From: Topomyia yanbarensis
Lineage: Eukaryota; Arthropoda; Insecta; Diptera; Culicidae
Length of the DNA: 64,000 nucleotides
Direction of reading: 5' to 3'
NCBI RefSeq assembly: GCF_030247195.1
Contig: NC_080672.1
Location: 388,075,037-388,139,036 of the forward strand
Part shown: piece after piece, positions 44,953-54,943 of the stretch
Layout of the letters: every line of letters begins with the position of its first letter
How positions within the stretch are numbered: the stretch's first letter is position 1
Position numbers and translations under genes: made by a program
Notes under the pieces: model-generated
Seen by the model: only the letters and a program-made list of their open reading frames with translations
Databases searched by the model: none
What the model was told of the DNA's origin: nothing

Positions 44953-45978
44953 ATGCCCCTATCTTTTCTCTTATCATTCCCAGAAGTGCCCTCTTCCGCC
45001 TATCGTACCCCAACGATGGTTTGATACGACTCCAAGACGAGACAAAACATCTGTCGAATGAACCAACAACACGAGATCTACAGTACAACATCACACGCGC
45101 AACGCGGTGTGTTTTCGATCCGTATCTGAGCCGTACTACGAAATCGTCTGGAGGAACCCCTGCCGACTTGAGGAAAACCGCCCGGCGTCCCAATACTTGA
45201 TGCATCCGTTCGAATCTGTAATCCTGGCCGTTAATTCCTGATGCCGGAAACTGAAAGTTTATATCTCACCCCCCCCCCCCCCCCCCCCCTCAGCCTTGAC
45301 CGCTCTCCCTCCCATGTCTCTGATACACAGATGTATGACTCCTATTCTCCCCTTGAATATATTCCCAAAACTTAAGTGCTTAGTTTTAGTTGATCAATAT
45401 TTAATCTCGTTAAGAAATGCCCAACAGTACCACTACTTTAAAGTAGCCCTAATGAATTCCCCTTAATCTTGAACCACTCTTTCTAGTTATTTCTAGTTAA
45501 TAAGCTTGTAAAATGTTCCGCTTAGTTAATAATTAATTTCTCCTACAATCTCCCTTCTAAAAATCATAAGTGAATTACTATACAAAGAACACACAAAATG
45601 ACCCGTCCCCCAAATCTTACGAATTTTATATTATACCCTCTTTTATATGTATAAGTTAGCTGTAAAGTTTTTTTTTAGTTTCATTATATAAAACAAAATA
45701 ATATTGAAATGTGTAACCCCCTAGTTTTAAGAAATTCAAAATGTAAAACAATGAAAAAATGGCACCTTTAAGCTAACGCATACGTGCCTTATCAAATAAA
45801 CAAATTGAAAAAAAAAAGTCCAATCCTTCAAGTGCTCAAAGACAATTAATCGTCGACTGCAACTATTTTTAAAATTTTGACAGCATCGTGTTGGAAAAAA
45901 GCCTGAAAATAGACAAAAATACGGTGGCACACCAAAACTATTGGAAATCAACACGCAAATTGAAACGAAAGTTTAATA

Positions 45979-46297
45979 GGGTGATGAGCCTATTTGCGCC
46001 ATGTTTCTATTATCACCCTACCCATTTGAAGCCGTTGGTTAGAGCAGTGTTTGCCATCTTTGTTCAACACATTGAGTCAAATGGTAGCGCAACAATAGGG
46101 GCACTCGATTCGAGTTTTCATTGTGCTCAAACACGAGTATTTTACTGTTTTCAATGCATTTGTGTTATTATATTGGTTCTTAACAACGAAGCAAAGCGGT
46201 TGATGTAAATTTTTACGCATTCCATTGATTGTAAGGCAAGAAATTACCGAGTTAGTGAGACACCTTGTTTAGTATGGTGAAAATAGGCTCATCACCC
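45979..46297. mobile_element. TA-flanked MITE (319 bp)
   Basis: The termini GGGTGATGAGCCTATTT and AAATAGGCTCATCACCC are perfect inverted repeats, with TA on both sides (45977-45978, 46298-46299). The internal part resembles the degenerate sequence at 53990-54090. The open frame at 45888-46208 spans the left edge and is incidental. Confidence 0.82.
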
Positions 46298-46918
46298 TAC
46301 TTTGTGTTGAATTGTCCACTGTTTTTATCTTAACTGTAAACGAATACTAAAATATACAGTGAAGCAACTTAAGAAATACCAATCACTTAACGAATGAAAA
46401 ATGAATAATTTTTCGTTATGAATCGTACTTTACATTTTCACACCTTAAATTAAGTGGAGACGATGACTATTACACTGACAATATTGAAGCATAGCTAGAT
46501 GATGTTAAATATGCCAGTAAACCGAACTTCAAGCTGGGGGTGCTGGCGCAGGCAGCTTTGTTTGAGAAAGGGTTTTCAGTGTCTCAGATTCGTCCGAACA
46601 AATCTAAAGCGGTCTTCCAGGCTGTCATTATGAGAAAAATAAGGGATTTGATGAAAAGACAAAAATAGCATTTTGTGCCGAAAAAGGGAAATCAAGCAAA
46701 TTTTGAACGGGAACGGGTGGACGTGAAGCTCCAAATGAGCAGCAATTGCTTTCCGGAGTCAAGCGAAGGGTAAAAGAAATCGACGTCATCTCTGTCCAAA
46801 TCCTTTTTCTGGTGGTAAAATCGAGGTCAACAGTCCATTAAGTATACTGTGAATATATTTTTCGCAGTTTAGAAGTAGTGGTACGAAGAATTTTCAGTTC
46901 GATTTTTTCTTTTCATGT
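46298..46918. other. Spacer with a short unrecognised reading frame
   Basis: A plus-strand frame at about 46511-46668 reads NFKLGVLAQAALFEKGFSVS and then QIRPNKSKAVFQAVI before a stop. It vaguely suggests the helix-turn-helix start of a transposase, but no DDE domain is visible. No start codon context. The rest of the segment shows nothing. Confidence 0.25.
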
Positions 46919-47460
46919 AGGGGAGACCGAGGCTAGTTGGCGGTGTTTTCAGTTTTCAATTTGTATCGATTTGATGTAGATAGATCTTGCAAAATAGAAC
47001 ACGCGGCATGAAAGAGCAGACTGTTGGCAACATCTCTGATTTTTTTTAATGTGTTTGATGCATTACCATTTTAGAGACAAAAATATGTGACGCAGAAAAC
47101 CCGCCAACTTACCCCCGGCCTCGGGGTAAGTTGACGGTATGTAAGTATACGCCAAAAACTAAGCAATCAAATGGAGATTCAATACTTCAAGAGCCTTTTT
47201 GGAACGTGCTGAATGTCTTGAGAAAACTGTATATTAACCGACATTTGCTATTATTCAATACCCTGGCATTTTGACTTTGACGCGTACTCCCTATTCAAAA
47301 GCAATTTTTCGAAATTCTTCATGCAATTGTCCGGAATAAATGTTTCCTACATTGGCGAGATACACAAGAAAAAGATTTTCTTACTTTGGAGTGAATACTA
47401 GAAATAAAATTTTTGATGACATTTTGAACCGCCAACTTGCCCCTTGTGCAGCACCGCCAG
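46919..47460. repeat. Possible MITE relic with GGGGAGACCGAGG motifs
   Basis: The left edge GGGGAGACCGAGGCTAGTTG is echoed by the inverted words CCGCCAACTTACCCC (47096-47110) and CCGCCAACTTGCCCC (47431-47445). These resemble nested inverted ends of mosquito MITEs, but no matching right terminus or target duplication was found. Confidence 0.4.
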
Positions 47461-47633
47461 TATTGATAGACGACACGTTATCAAAGTTGTGGAGATTGCA
47501 TTCGCGAGCAGTTTTGGTTAAATACACTAAGTCTCTTCTTCAAATATTTAAAGACTTAAAGCTCGTTATAATTAGAAGAGCCCTAAAATTGTTCTTAAAA
47601 TATTTTTTCAAATATCATTCCTTTGAACTTCGA

Positions 47634-47890
47634 AGGCGCCGGTGGTTGAGTGGTAAACGTGACCGCCACTCATTCCAGTTGGCCTGGGTTCAATTCCAGC
47701 CGAGGTCGTTGAGAGTTTTCTAAAATGAAAAAATCTGTGGTCACGTCTTTCTTCGGAAGGGAAGTAAAGCCGTTGGTTGATGGATCGATATCTAGTACAG
47801 ATAGTGGAGTCACCTCTCTGTCGTCGGTAAAGAAGAAGTAGCATCCATCTTCTATACTAACTAACAAACATCCTCCTCCCGTGGTACCTG
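47634..47890 (+). mobile_element. tRNA-derived SINE, second family, copy 1
   Basis: The tRNA-like head contains an A-box-like TGGTTGAGTGGTAA (47643-47656) and a B-box GGTTCAATTCC (47687-47697). The body (TGTGGTCACGTCTTTCTTCG, GGAAGGGAAGTAAAGCC) is shared with the copy at 59436-59830. The right edge is uncertain; shared sequence fades after about 47885. Not a functional tRNA. Confidence 0.75.
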
Positions 47891-48329
47891 TGGAGTGCGC
47901 AGTAGTATATACGGCCTCTAGCAAAAGCAAGCTTCGGACTAACCATTCCTTCCATTTCCATCCTCGATCTACGTTCGGGCCTAGCCGGGGCCGGTATTAA
48001 TCAATAAACACTTTACCAGGAGTTGCACATTGAAAGATGTTTGCTATTCCTAAGCATAATTATATACTTATTCCCCGTACAACTTCAGTTAGTTCAGATC
48101 TCCCTTAAAATATATGGTTATAGGACGAAATTTCTTAAAAATGTATATGGCGGATGATGGGAACGAGACGGGGGAAGAGGTTGATGGAGGATGCAACACT
48201 CAACCGCATATTTTACCCCTCCATAAAAATCGGTTAAGTCATCACAGAAGAACCGATGTGACTTAATTCTGGAATACGTACCGAGAGTTCCAGAGCTGTA
48301 TATAGTGAACAATTATTCAAAGAGTCTTT
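47891..48329. other. No gene recognised
   Basis: It may include the 3' remainder of the SINE (to about 47990). No other feature seen. Confidence 0.35.
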
Positions 48330-48850
48330 GATTGGCCATCAGTGGTCTGAACTTGCAAAAACAAGTAATTTGACGTCCATTTCAATGCATTTTTAACCCT
48401 TGAAGTATTACGATTTTACCGGTTTATATGGGAAATTTTCTATGTGACCGCAGTAACCAACCTATAACTCCGGAACCAAATGCCAGATATGAATGCAACT
48501 CAATAGCAGTCTTTGATAGTATTATATCTTTCATTTGAAATCAATTTTGTGAGAATCGGTCAAGAATTCCCTTAGAAAAAGGAGTGACATTGAATTAGGA
48601 ACTTGGAAAGTAGCCGGGGACATCAAGAACCGTCATAGGTGGCCAATGTGGACAAAGCTGCTTTGAATGATCATTAGTGATCTAGACTCGCAAACCCAAA
48701 TAATGTTGGACCATTTTTAATACGTATTACACGATTTGGACATCATGCTGTTACCAGTTTATATGAAGATTTGCTGTGTGACCGTACTCTTAAACCCGTA
48801 ACTCCGAAACCGGAAGTCCGATTGACAAAAAATTCAATAGTAGGTTATGG
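48330..48850. repeat. Diverged tandem duplication, ~334-bp spacing
   Basis: Two similar segments follow each other: ACCGGTTTATATGG near 48418 and ACCAGTTTATATGA near 48752. Each is followed by TGTGACCG and a TAACTCCGGAACC-like phrase. Strongly diverged, no coding frame. Unknown repeat family. Confidence 0.55.
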
Positions 48851-49634
48851 GTGCGTTATCACTGAGAAAAAATTATGAGGAGTTTTTCGGCTAATCAATC
48901 ATAAATTAGACAGCGAAAACAACAATATTGCTTTTACTTCCAACGTTTCAATGGATTTATTCCACCTTTATCAAGGATTAAAAACTTTGTGTTTTCTTGT
49001 AAAGTGTAATGTTGTGGTAAAACATGAACTGTTCTAATGTATACGCGTCATCTAATAGTGCTATTGTTCGCATATTCATGCACCTACTGTATTTTTTGAA
49101 ATTTTTCTGCGTTTGAAACGTTTCTGTTTCGCGGGTAGAGAACGAGGGAAAAAGCGCTATATTCGATCTGAGAAAAAATTTCTGATCTCGACGAGCTGAG
49201 TCGAATGGCATGTGAGAATCGGCCCTCCGGGCCACGGTTAAACAGGCAACCTTCAGAGTGATTGCATATCTTTTCTATTGAGAAAGGCAAAAAAGTTCAA
49301 TAAGTCATACTTTGATGCATGTACCTTAGGTGGTATTTCACGAATAAATAGCAAAAATTTTTCACGAGAAAAACAAAAAAAATCGATTATTCACAGTGAT
49401 TTTTTTTGAAAGCTACGGATAACCGAATCTGGCCTATGGCCTTGAAATTTGTTTAGTCTACTGAATTTCTAGAGTTAAATAAAAAATCCAAAGTTACCCA
49501 CAAAGTGCTAAAGAAGTTTGAACTATTCCATATTTTTCTTCCGTTCCATAGTGCAATAGTATACAATTCATTTTAGCTTGAAACGAAAGTGGCAATACCT
49601 TGATACGACGATTTTGACATTGATATTAGATTAA

Positions 49635-49815
49635 ATTGCATTCGGCCAAATGGCATTCGGCGAAACGGCCTTTTCGGCCAAATATCTTTCGGCTAAACGA
49701 CCTTTTCGGACAAAAGCAGCCGGTTTAACGGCATTCCGCTTAAAGGCCGCTAAATTCGACCAAATGATGTTCGCTTGAGCGACATTCGGCCATATGGCTT
49801 TCGGTCGTTTGATCT
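49635..49815. repeat. Degenerate TTCGGCCAAATGGC-like minisatellite
   Basis: About a dozen diverged units alternate between TTCGGCCAAA, TTTTCGGACAAA, CATTCGGCCA and inverted-looking GGCCATATGG forms. The unit is about 10-16 bp and contains GGCC palindromes. No gene. The minus-strand frame over it (49631-49900) is repeat read-through. Confidence 0.65.
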
Positions 49816-51474
49816 GGAACCTTTCATGATATTGCGTGAAATAAAGGTTTCTGCTGCACCAGAACAATTGAATTCTATCAGTACATTCACTCACTCTCAT
49901 ACTTTCGCCCGTATACCCCTACTCTTACACACGCTCACCCCGCATACCTAAACAAATGAGCATGAAGTCAAAATTTAACCAACACTGATTAAGTTAAATC
50001 AATATTTAGTGTTTCAGCGCCAACACGTAGCTCGTCAGGTTCGTGGCAGTCGAGCCCTTGTCTATAGGTGTCCACCATAATAGCAATTTTACAGACATTT
50101 AAACATAACCAGTCATGGAATCATAGAAAAGAGAAAGGCAGGAAACAGGTTTTTACTTAGGGACTTAGAATGAAAAGAGAATTTTTTGTGAAGTAAATTC
50201 CAAATATCGAAGTCTTTTTTCACGAATAATTTTAATTTGTAAACCCAAAATAACTCGAAAAATTGAGGTTCCAGTGAACAGGACAATAACCACTTCGTAG
50301 CTGGACTTGTGATTATTTTACATACTTAATTCGAACTACCCTACGGACGGGCAGGCGAACATTCCACGATTGCAATAAAAATACAAAACTATGAGCCCAT
50401 TGACTCAAGACACAACCACACAATTTCGAGCATGCACTTTTAATTTCATTCCCTATAAAATGGCATTGTAGTTCTAGGTTGGGGCATCAGTAGAAGCGTG
50501 CATAGTTGGTAAAGCAAGGGCATGTGAATAGCGACAAATACAGCTCGCTTCCATCCAGAATGGAATTGCGCTCTGGAGATGCAATGATGATATTATTTTC
50601 CTACGAATATTGTTATTATAATTATCCTACCAGTGGATTGTGCTACAGTATAGGATTATATTTTTTGCTTATTGCAATTTATGAACAGTTTTACGTTCTT
50701 GTAAAAAAAGCTTTCAGTTATTTATTCATAAACATCCAATTATTATGTTTCCCTGGAGTAAGGCCTTTTGATAAAATAATTGTAATTTCGCCTGACTCCA
50801 CAAACCGTACCATAAAATGTTGAAACTTATTCCAACTAGATTCTAATCGCTCCAACCAAGTGAACAAAATCCGATAAGCAATATTAGCATTTTAGCCAAC
50901 TAATCTCACCACACCTATTCGCAGCTACCAACAACGGGAAACAGGTCAAGCTTTCATGGTAAACAGTTAAAATCCACTTCTTCCGCTTGATGCCCATCTC
51001 ATCCACCCGGAGCAGGATGAAGTTTTCAGCTTAGTGCAAATTTCAAAACTCCACATTCCTGACTGGGAAAAAATCTTATTAAAATAAAACAACAACCTGC
51101 CTACCGGCCAGCAGAGCGGCATTGACCGACCGCCCATAACACAGTAACCGACCGCGGAAGTTGCTAGCCCTCGAAAAGCTCAAGGGTCAACTAGTGTTTT
51201 TTGCCATACATACATCCACCGAACGTTTGGCTGTTAGCGAGGGCCGCTTAAATGGGTTACACCCGCTTCGATCCACTCCGGTGAAACGTGCCGTTGGCGA
51301 GTTTATGCCCCGGACTGAATATGTACGGGAATGTTCTAGAGGGAAAAAATAACCCTATGCATAGCTGCGGCTGCTACAGCTGCTGACATGGCCGCGGACG
51401 GGGCCGCCCGCGGTAGGTCGGCTAAAGCCCAATCCCAAGCAGGAGTGAGTGTGGTGAAATAACAACAACCTTAC
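49816..51474. other. 5' end of the 23.3-kb dpr intron, no gene recognised
   Basis: No protein family or transposon was recognised. 51060-51470, next to the donor of the upstream dpr exon, is more GC-rich. Open frames here (51161-51352) resemble nothing known. Confidence 0.45.
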
Positions 51475-51609
51475 CTTCTCAATTATGCAAACTAAATTGA
51501 TTGTTGATCCCATATCCACGTGCAGCTCGCCGGAACCGAGAATGAACGCTTCGGGTACCACCACTTGCAGATTCACGAAATGGGAAATTACACCGGTTGG
51601 CGTTGATAC
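51475..51609 (-). CDS. dpr-family receptor exon: inter-Ig linker and start of second Ig domain
   Basis: On the minus strand this 135-nt exon (45 complete codons) follows an acceptor TTCATTCCAG and ends GAGAAG|GTAAGG. It encodes VSTPTGVISHFVNLQVVVPE followed by GELHVDMGSTINLVCIIEK, the linker after the first Ig domain and the first cysteine strand of the second. Both splice phases are zero, and the next exon at 28169 continues with SPQPPQYVYW, as expected for a Dpr. Upstream, Dpr proteins end the first Ig domain with a YECQ-like motif; no such exon was found up to 64000, so it lies outside. The isolated exon is highly conserved and recognisable. Confidence 0.92.
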
Positions 51610-52347
51610 CTGGAATGAAGGCGGAAAAAAAGAAGAGATGGAAAGTGAGATTAGTGGAACGTGGAACGAGTTGAATTAAGCCGTTCAGAATAACCGACCG
51701 ACCGGTGCGGCGGTAACCGGAACGGCTTGTGGTGTGATTGTTGCAATGTGGATTCGGAGATTATTTGCATGGAGGAATTTTTTAATCAGTAGCTTATGGA
51801 ATATTTGGTAGTTGTAGAAGTTGTCATGTTGCTGTTGGGTGGCTCATTGATTTTTATTGTTTTACTAGTGGGTAATTTCTTTGTTTCGTTGATTCTTTAT
51901 TTCAGAGCATAGAAATGCCCGCAGGAACTGAGTTTTGTGTAGCTCGCTCTCTAGCAGGCATAAAACCTCCTCATCTCTTATATCAACAGATAACGAATAT
52001 CTAGATGAATGTAGTCGGCATTTATTACTACAATTGAAACTAACAGCATAATCTTACTAGCTAGGAACTAGCACAGCTAACCAGTTATTGAGATCAAAAA
52101 TGATTTATTAACAACGTTACGGAACAAGTGAAAGTCGAAAGTATTGGAATAACGATTAAACAGACGACATATGCCGACGAAGGTTCGAAGACTGCGACGA
52201 CGAATGTCGAAGTCCAAAGGTTGTTGAAGTTCGGAGCAGTCATTTCGGAGCAGTCATTTCGAGATTGCATTCGAAACATCCCGGCGTACAGACAGGAGGT
52301 CGAGGTCAATAAGACTACAGTGATCTAGGTAGCTCGGTAGGTTCAGT
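51610..52347. other. Intron upstream of the dpr exon; no gene recognised
   Basis: A plus-strand frame of 66 codons (52128-52328) contains an exact 14-bp tandem duplication (52232-52245, 52246-52259) but resembles no known protein. No other feature. Confidence 0.4.
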
Positions 52348-52445
52348 CCCAAGTAACAATTGAAGTTTTATAGCACGCTACAAGTGCAATCTATGTTTTA
52401 TCAGTGGCTTTAAAACTACCATAAAACCTCAATTGTTACTAGGGG
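52348..52445. mobile_element. Short foldback MITE (~98 bp)
   Basis: The left end CCCAAGTAACAATTGAAGTT is complementary to the right end CTCAATTGTTACTAGGGG with few mismatches, and TTTTAT/ATAAAA continues the stem. It folds into one hairpin. The target duplication is unclear. Confidence 0.6.
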
Positions 52446-52499
52446 TGGGTCCCTTCATGAAAGTCGACGAAATGCGAAACGAATGTAAAATGTATACTG

Positions 52500-53010
52500 A
52501 ATAGCTTCCATACGTTTTATATCGGTTTGGATGCCCTGACTACGGCAATTCGAGTGTAGAACAGACCAAAGTGCACTAAAGTGCTTTTAAAAAAGTATAT
52601 TGATAAAGTTCTTAGTGACTCTAAAAATGAATCCCAACAGCTTAGAGCCTTAGAAATAGTGTACTCGATGTGGTGCTTAAAGTTTAGTTTATGGTCTAAG
52701 TAGACTTCTAAATCATTAACAAATGATTTCCGTTTGAGAACGATTTGTGAGAAATTAACTTTTGAGTATTTGGGAGTGAAAGGTATAAGTGAATACTTGA
52801 ATGAAATTTAATTATTAGTATACACGGCCAACTGGAACTACACTAATTCTGCATCTCTGGCATTCTTGATATGGGGGAATAGTTTTAAGTTGTCAGTAGA
52901 TGAAAGTATAATACACTTCAGCAAACGGTTGAAGTCATTTAGGTAACGCAAAAATATAAATGGTCCGAGATGACTACCCTGAGGAACTCCTGAGCTAGCA
53001 GCAAATGATG
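52500..53010 (-). pseudogene. Non-LTR reverse transcriptase relic
   Basis: The minus-strand translation contains SGVPQGSHLGPFIFLRYLND, then a ruined catalytic box SSTDNLKLF where YADDLKLF is expected. Further on are phrases such as LDHKLNFKHHIEYTISKA. This fits the RT palm and downstream region of a Jockey/CR1-type element. It lies just 3' of the ORF1 relic at 53040-53960 on the same strand. The endonuclease between them is missing. Dead. Confidence 0.7.
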
Positions 53011-53039
53011 ATTTTTGTGTAGTCTTTTTCTAGGCGGCG

Positions 53040-53960
53040 AAATATTTTCAGTGTTTTCCACTGCAACTTGAGGTACGATTGGTTTGTCTTTTCTCGCGTT
53101 ATCGTTCACATCCATGTCCGCATATGTACTAATTTCCTACCATTCGCGGTTCGATGTTGTAGTTTGTGTCTTACTCTTATGGGTCGCTATTGTGTATCGT
53201 CTTCTTCGGCATTCGCTTCGTTGTTGTTATTGTTGTTGGTGCTGGTAGTCGGTTTAGAGATATTAGATGCGATCGGTGTTTTGTTAATGTTTCATTCGCA
53301 TATATGGGTTTTGCAGTTGTTTGTGGTTTAACGTAAGATGGTTGCGTGCTGGCTTCAGTTGAATTGATTGGATTTTTCTAAACAGTTTCTGCGCAAGGTT
53401 TTCCGAGATGTAGCGTCTTAGTGTAGAACTGGCACATAGGAACCTGCCCTGCATGCGTGACCAGTGTTGTTTGAGTACGTGGGACATCATCGTGTGATAA
53501 CGCTAAGATCGCTACGTATGAGGGGATTGGCTTGGTCACACGTATTCTCCCCACACGAACAACGTTAGGAATGACCGTGAAAAGTTTTTCCGTGTATCGT
53601 TTGAAACAAAATCTACTTCTCCGAATCTTTGCTTGTATCTTTTAATCGGGCTGTCAGGAGTATGCGGAGCTAGATAATGTACGCGAACTTCTATAGTGTC
53701 AGTTTTATGTATACGAGGATGTTATATTTAACATTGCAATATTCGGCACTGTGCTGTTGTTCCGCGAAAGGAATGACTCAGCTTGGCTGCTATATTTGAA
53801 AAAATTAAGCACGCAATGTTTGATTTCATGCATTTGTTGAGTTTTCACTTCTGTCAGATTGAGTTCCATCTGCACTTTTAGTAACTGTTCCACTTCCTGA
53901 ATGGCTGGTTTTACAGGGCATTTCCAGAAACCAACAGCAATACAGTTCACTTGCAGCGTG
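53040..53960 (-). pseudogene. Non-LTR ORF1 relic
   Basis: On the minus strand, 53705-53950 reads CPVKPAIQEVEQLLKVQMEL, then NLTEVKTQQMHEIKHCVL. Further 3', at about 53370-53460, it reads TLVTHAGQVPMCQFYTKTLH followed by LGKPCAET, a damaged zinc knuckle. A polar Thr/Asn-rich tail follows toward 53100. The relatedness to segments at 4790-7010, 12525 and 38850-39600 shows that one ORF1 family is dispersed in the window. Frameshifts and stops throughout. Confidence 0.65.
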
Positions 53961-53989
53961 GGTATTGGAAAGGCGAATACAACGCACCA

Positions 53990-54090
53990 TTATTCACCCT
54001 ACCATTTAAACTAGTGCGTTGAATCAAGATAGCAGACACTGCTCTGATAAATGTGTTCAAATGGGTGGGATGAATTAGGGCAGTTACCGT
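53990..54090. repeat. Degenerate relative of the 45979 MITE
   Basis: Read on the minus strand, the stretch with CCCACCCATTTGAACACATT, AGAGCAGTGTCTGCTATCTT and AAATGGTAGGGTGA parallels the interior of the 45979-46297 MITE (CCCTACCCATTTGAAGCC, AGAGCAGTGTTTGCCATCTT, AAATGGTAGCG). The termini are missing. Confidence 0.5.
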
Positions 54091-54943
54091 ATAGGGAGAA
54101 CTGACTGTTTCATTTGTGCGGAACGATTTTTAAATTCTGCTCACAAACTGCAAAACGAAGAAGTGAATAGTTTCAATTATTTAGGGTAATTTCGGGAGAA
54201 ATGTCGCACATTTCCAAAAATGAATCCTGCATCCAATTAAACCAAGCAATATATGATTTAAACATTTTTATCAATTTCGACAAGTATCTAAAATACACTC
54301 AAATGGTTTTTGTCACGGAAAAAAATCATCAAATTTCCACGAATTTTTGAAAATAAGTAGGCGAGTGAAATGCCGCACCGTGGTCCCAAACCCAAAAATG
54401 CCAAAAAAAGGCATTATCTGGTTTTCGTTGATGTTCTCGTGATTATAAAGTGGATTACACCTTTATATCGGTTTGTACCTTAACTTTTCTTAAGGGGGTA
54501 CTCCCCTTATTAGAACATTTTTTTTTAATTTAACAATATTGAAACATTTTTCTTTCGCAACCTTGTGTTATGGTTAATTTAAAGTAACTTTATTAAGGGG
54601 ACTATTTATCTATATATTTGTATTTGTGATATATATCTCTATGTTTGTAGGGGTTCCTTAAAATCACTTTTGACGTTTTCGTTGTACAATGCAATTATAT
54701 CACGAATGCAATTATTATCACTCATAATTGTTATCAATTCAAATTGATACATTCAGGAGAGTTAGAGTCTCAAATTTTAAAGAATAAACCGAGTAATTAA
54801 TAAAATAGTGCATCTTTCGCCTACATAATACTGCTGGTTAGTTAGTTATCTATTGCAGAATTAACCACGGCGGATCATTCGCTGATAATTGAACATAAAA
54901 TTTGTCTGTTGTTTATAGATATTCTCCTGAGTTCCATCCGAAA
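54091..54943. other. AT-rich spacer, no gene
   Basis: No coding region. GTGCGACATTT-like words near 54200 and 54370 are in inverted orientation, hinting at a decayed MITE without clear ends. Confidence 0.35.

Larger units (their letters stand above)
39651..45816 (+). mobile_element. Near full-length non-LTR retrotransposon (6.2 kb), ORF2 broken
   Basis: Plus-strand element, antisense to dpr: a 5' UTR of about 290 bp, ORF1, ORF2 overlapping by 8 nt (ATGGCTAA), then an 860-bp 3' UTR with a poly-C tract (about 45271-45290) and a terminal A-run (45808-45817). A likely target duplication is AGTCCAATTCTTCA at 39637-39650 and AGTCCAATCCTTCA at 45817-45830, with one mismatch. Domain order (EN, RT, RNase H, CCHC) places it among I/Loa-type elements. 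It is older than the 15366-20870 element. Confidence 0.85.

Noticed and set aside
47634..47705. Functional tRNA gene
   Set aside because: Only the pol III promoter boxes are tRNA-like; the body is shared with another SINE copy at 59436.
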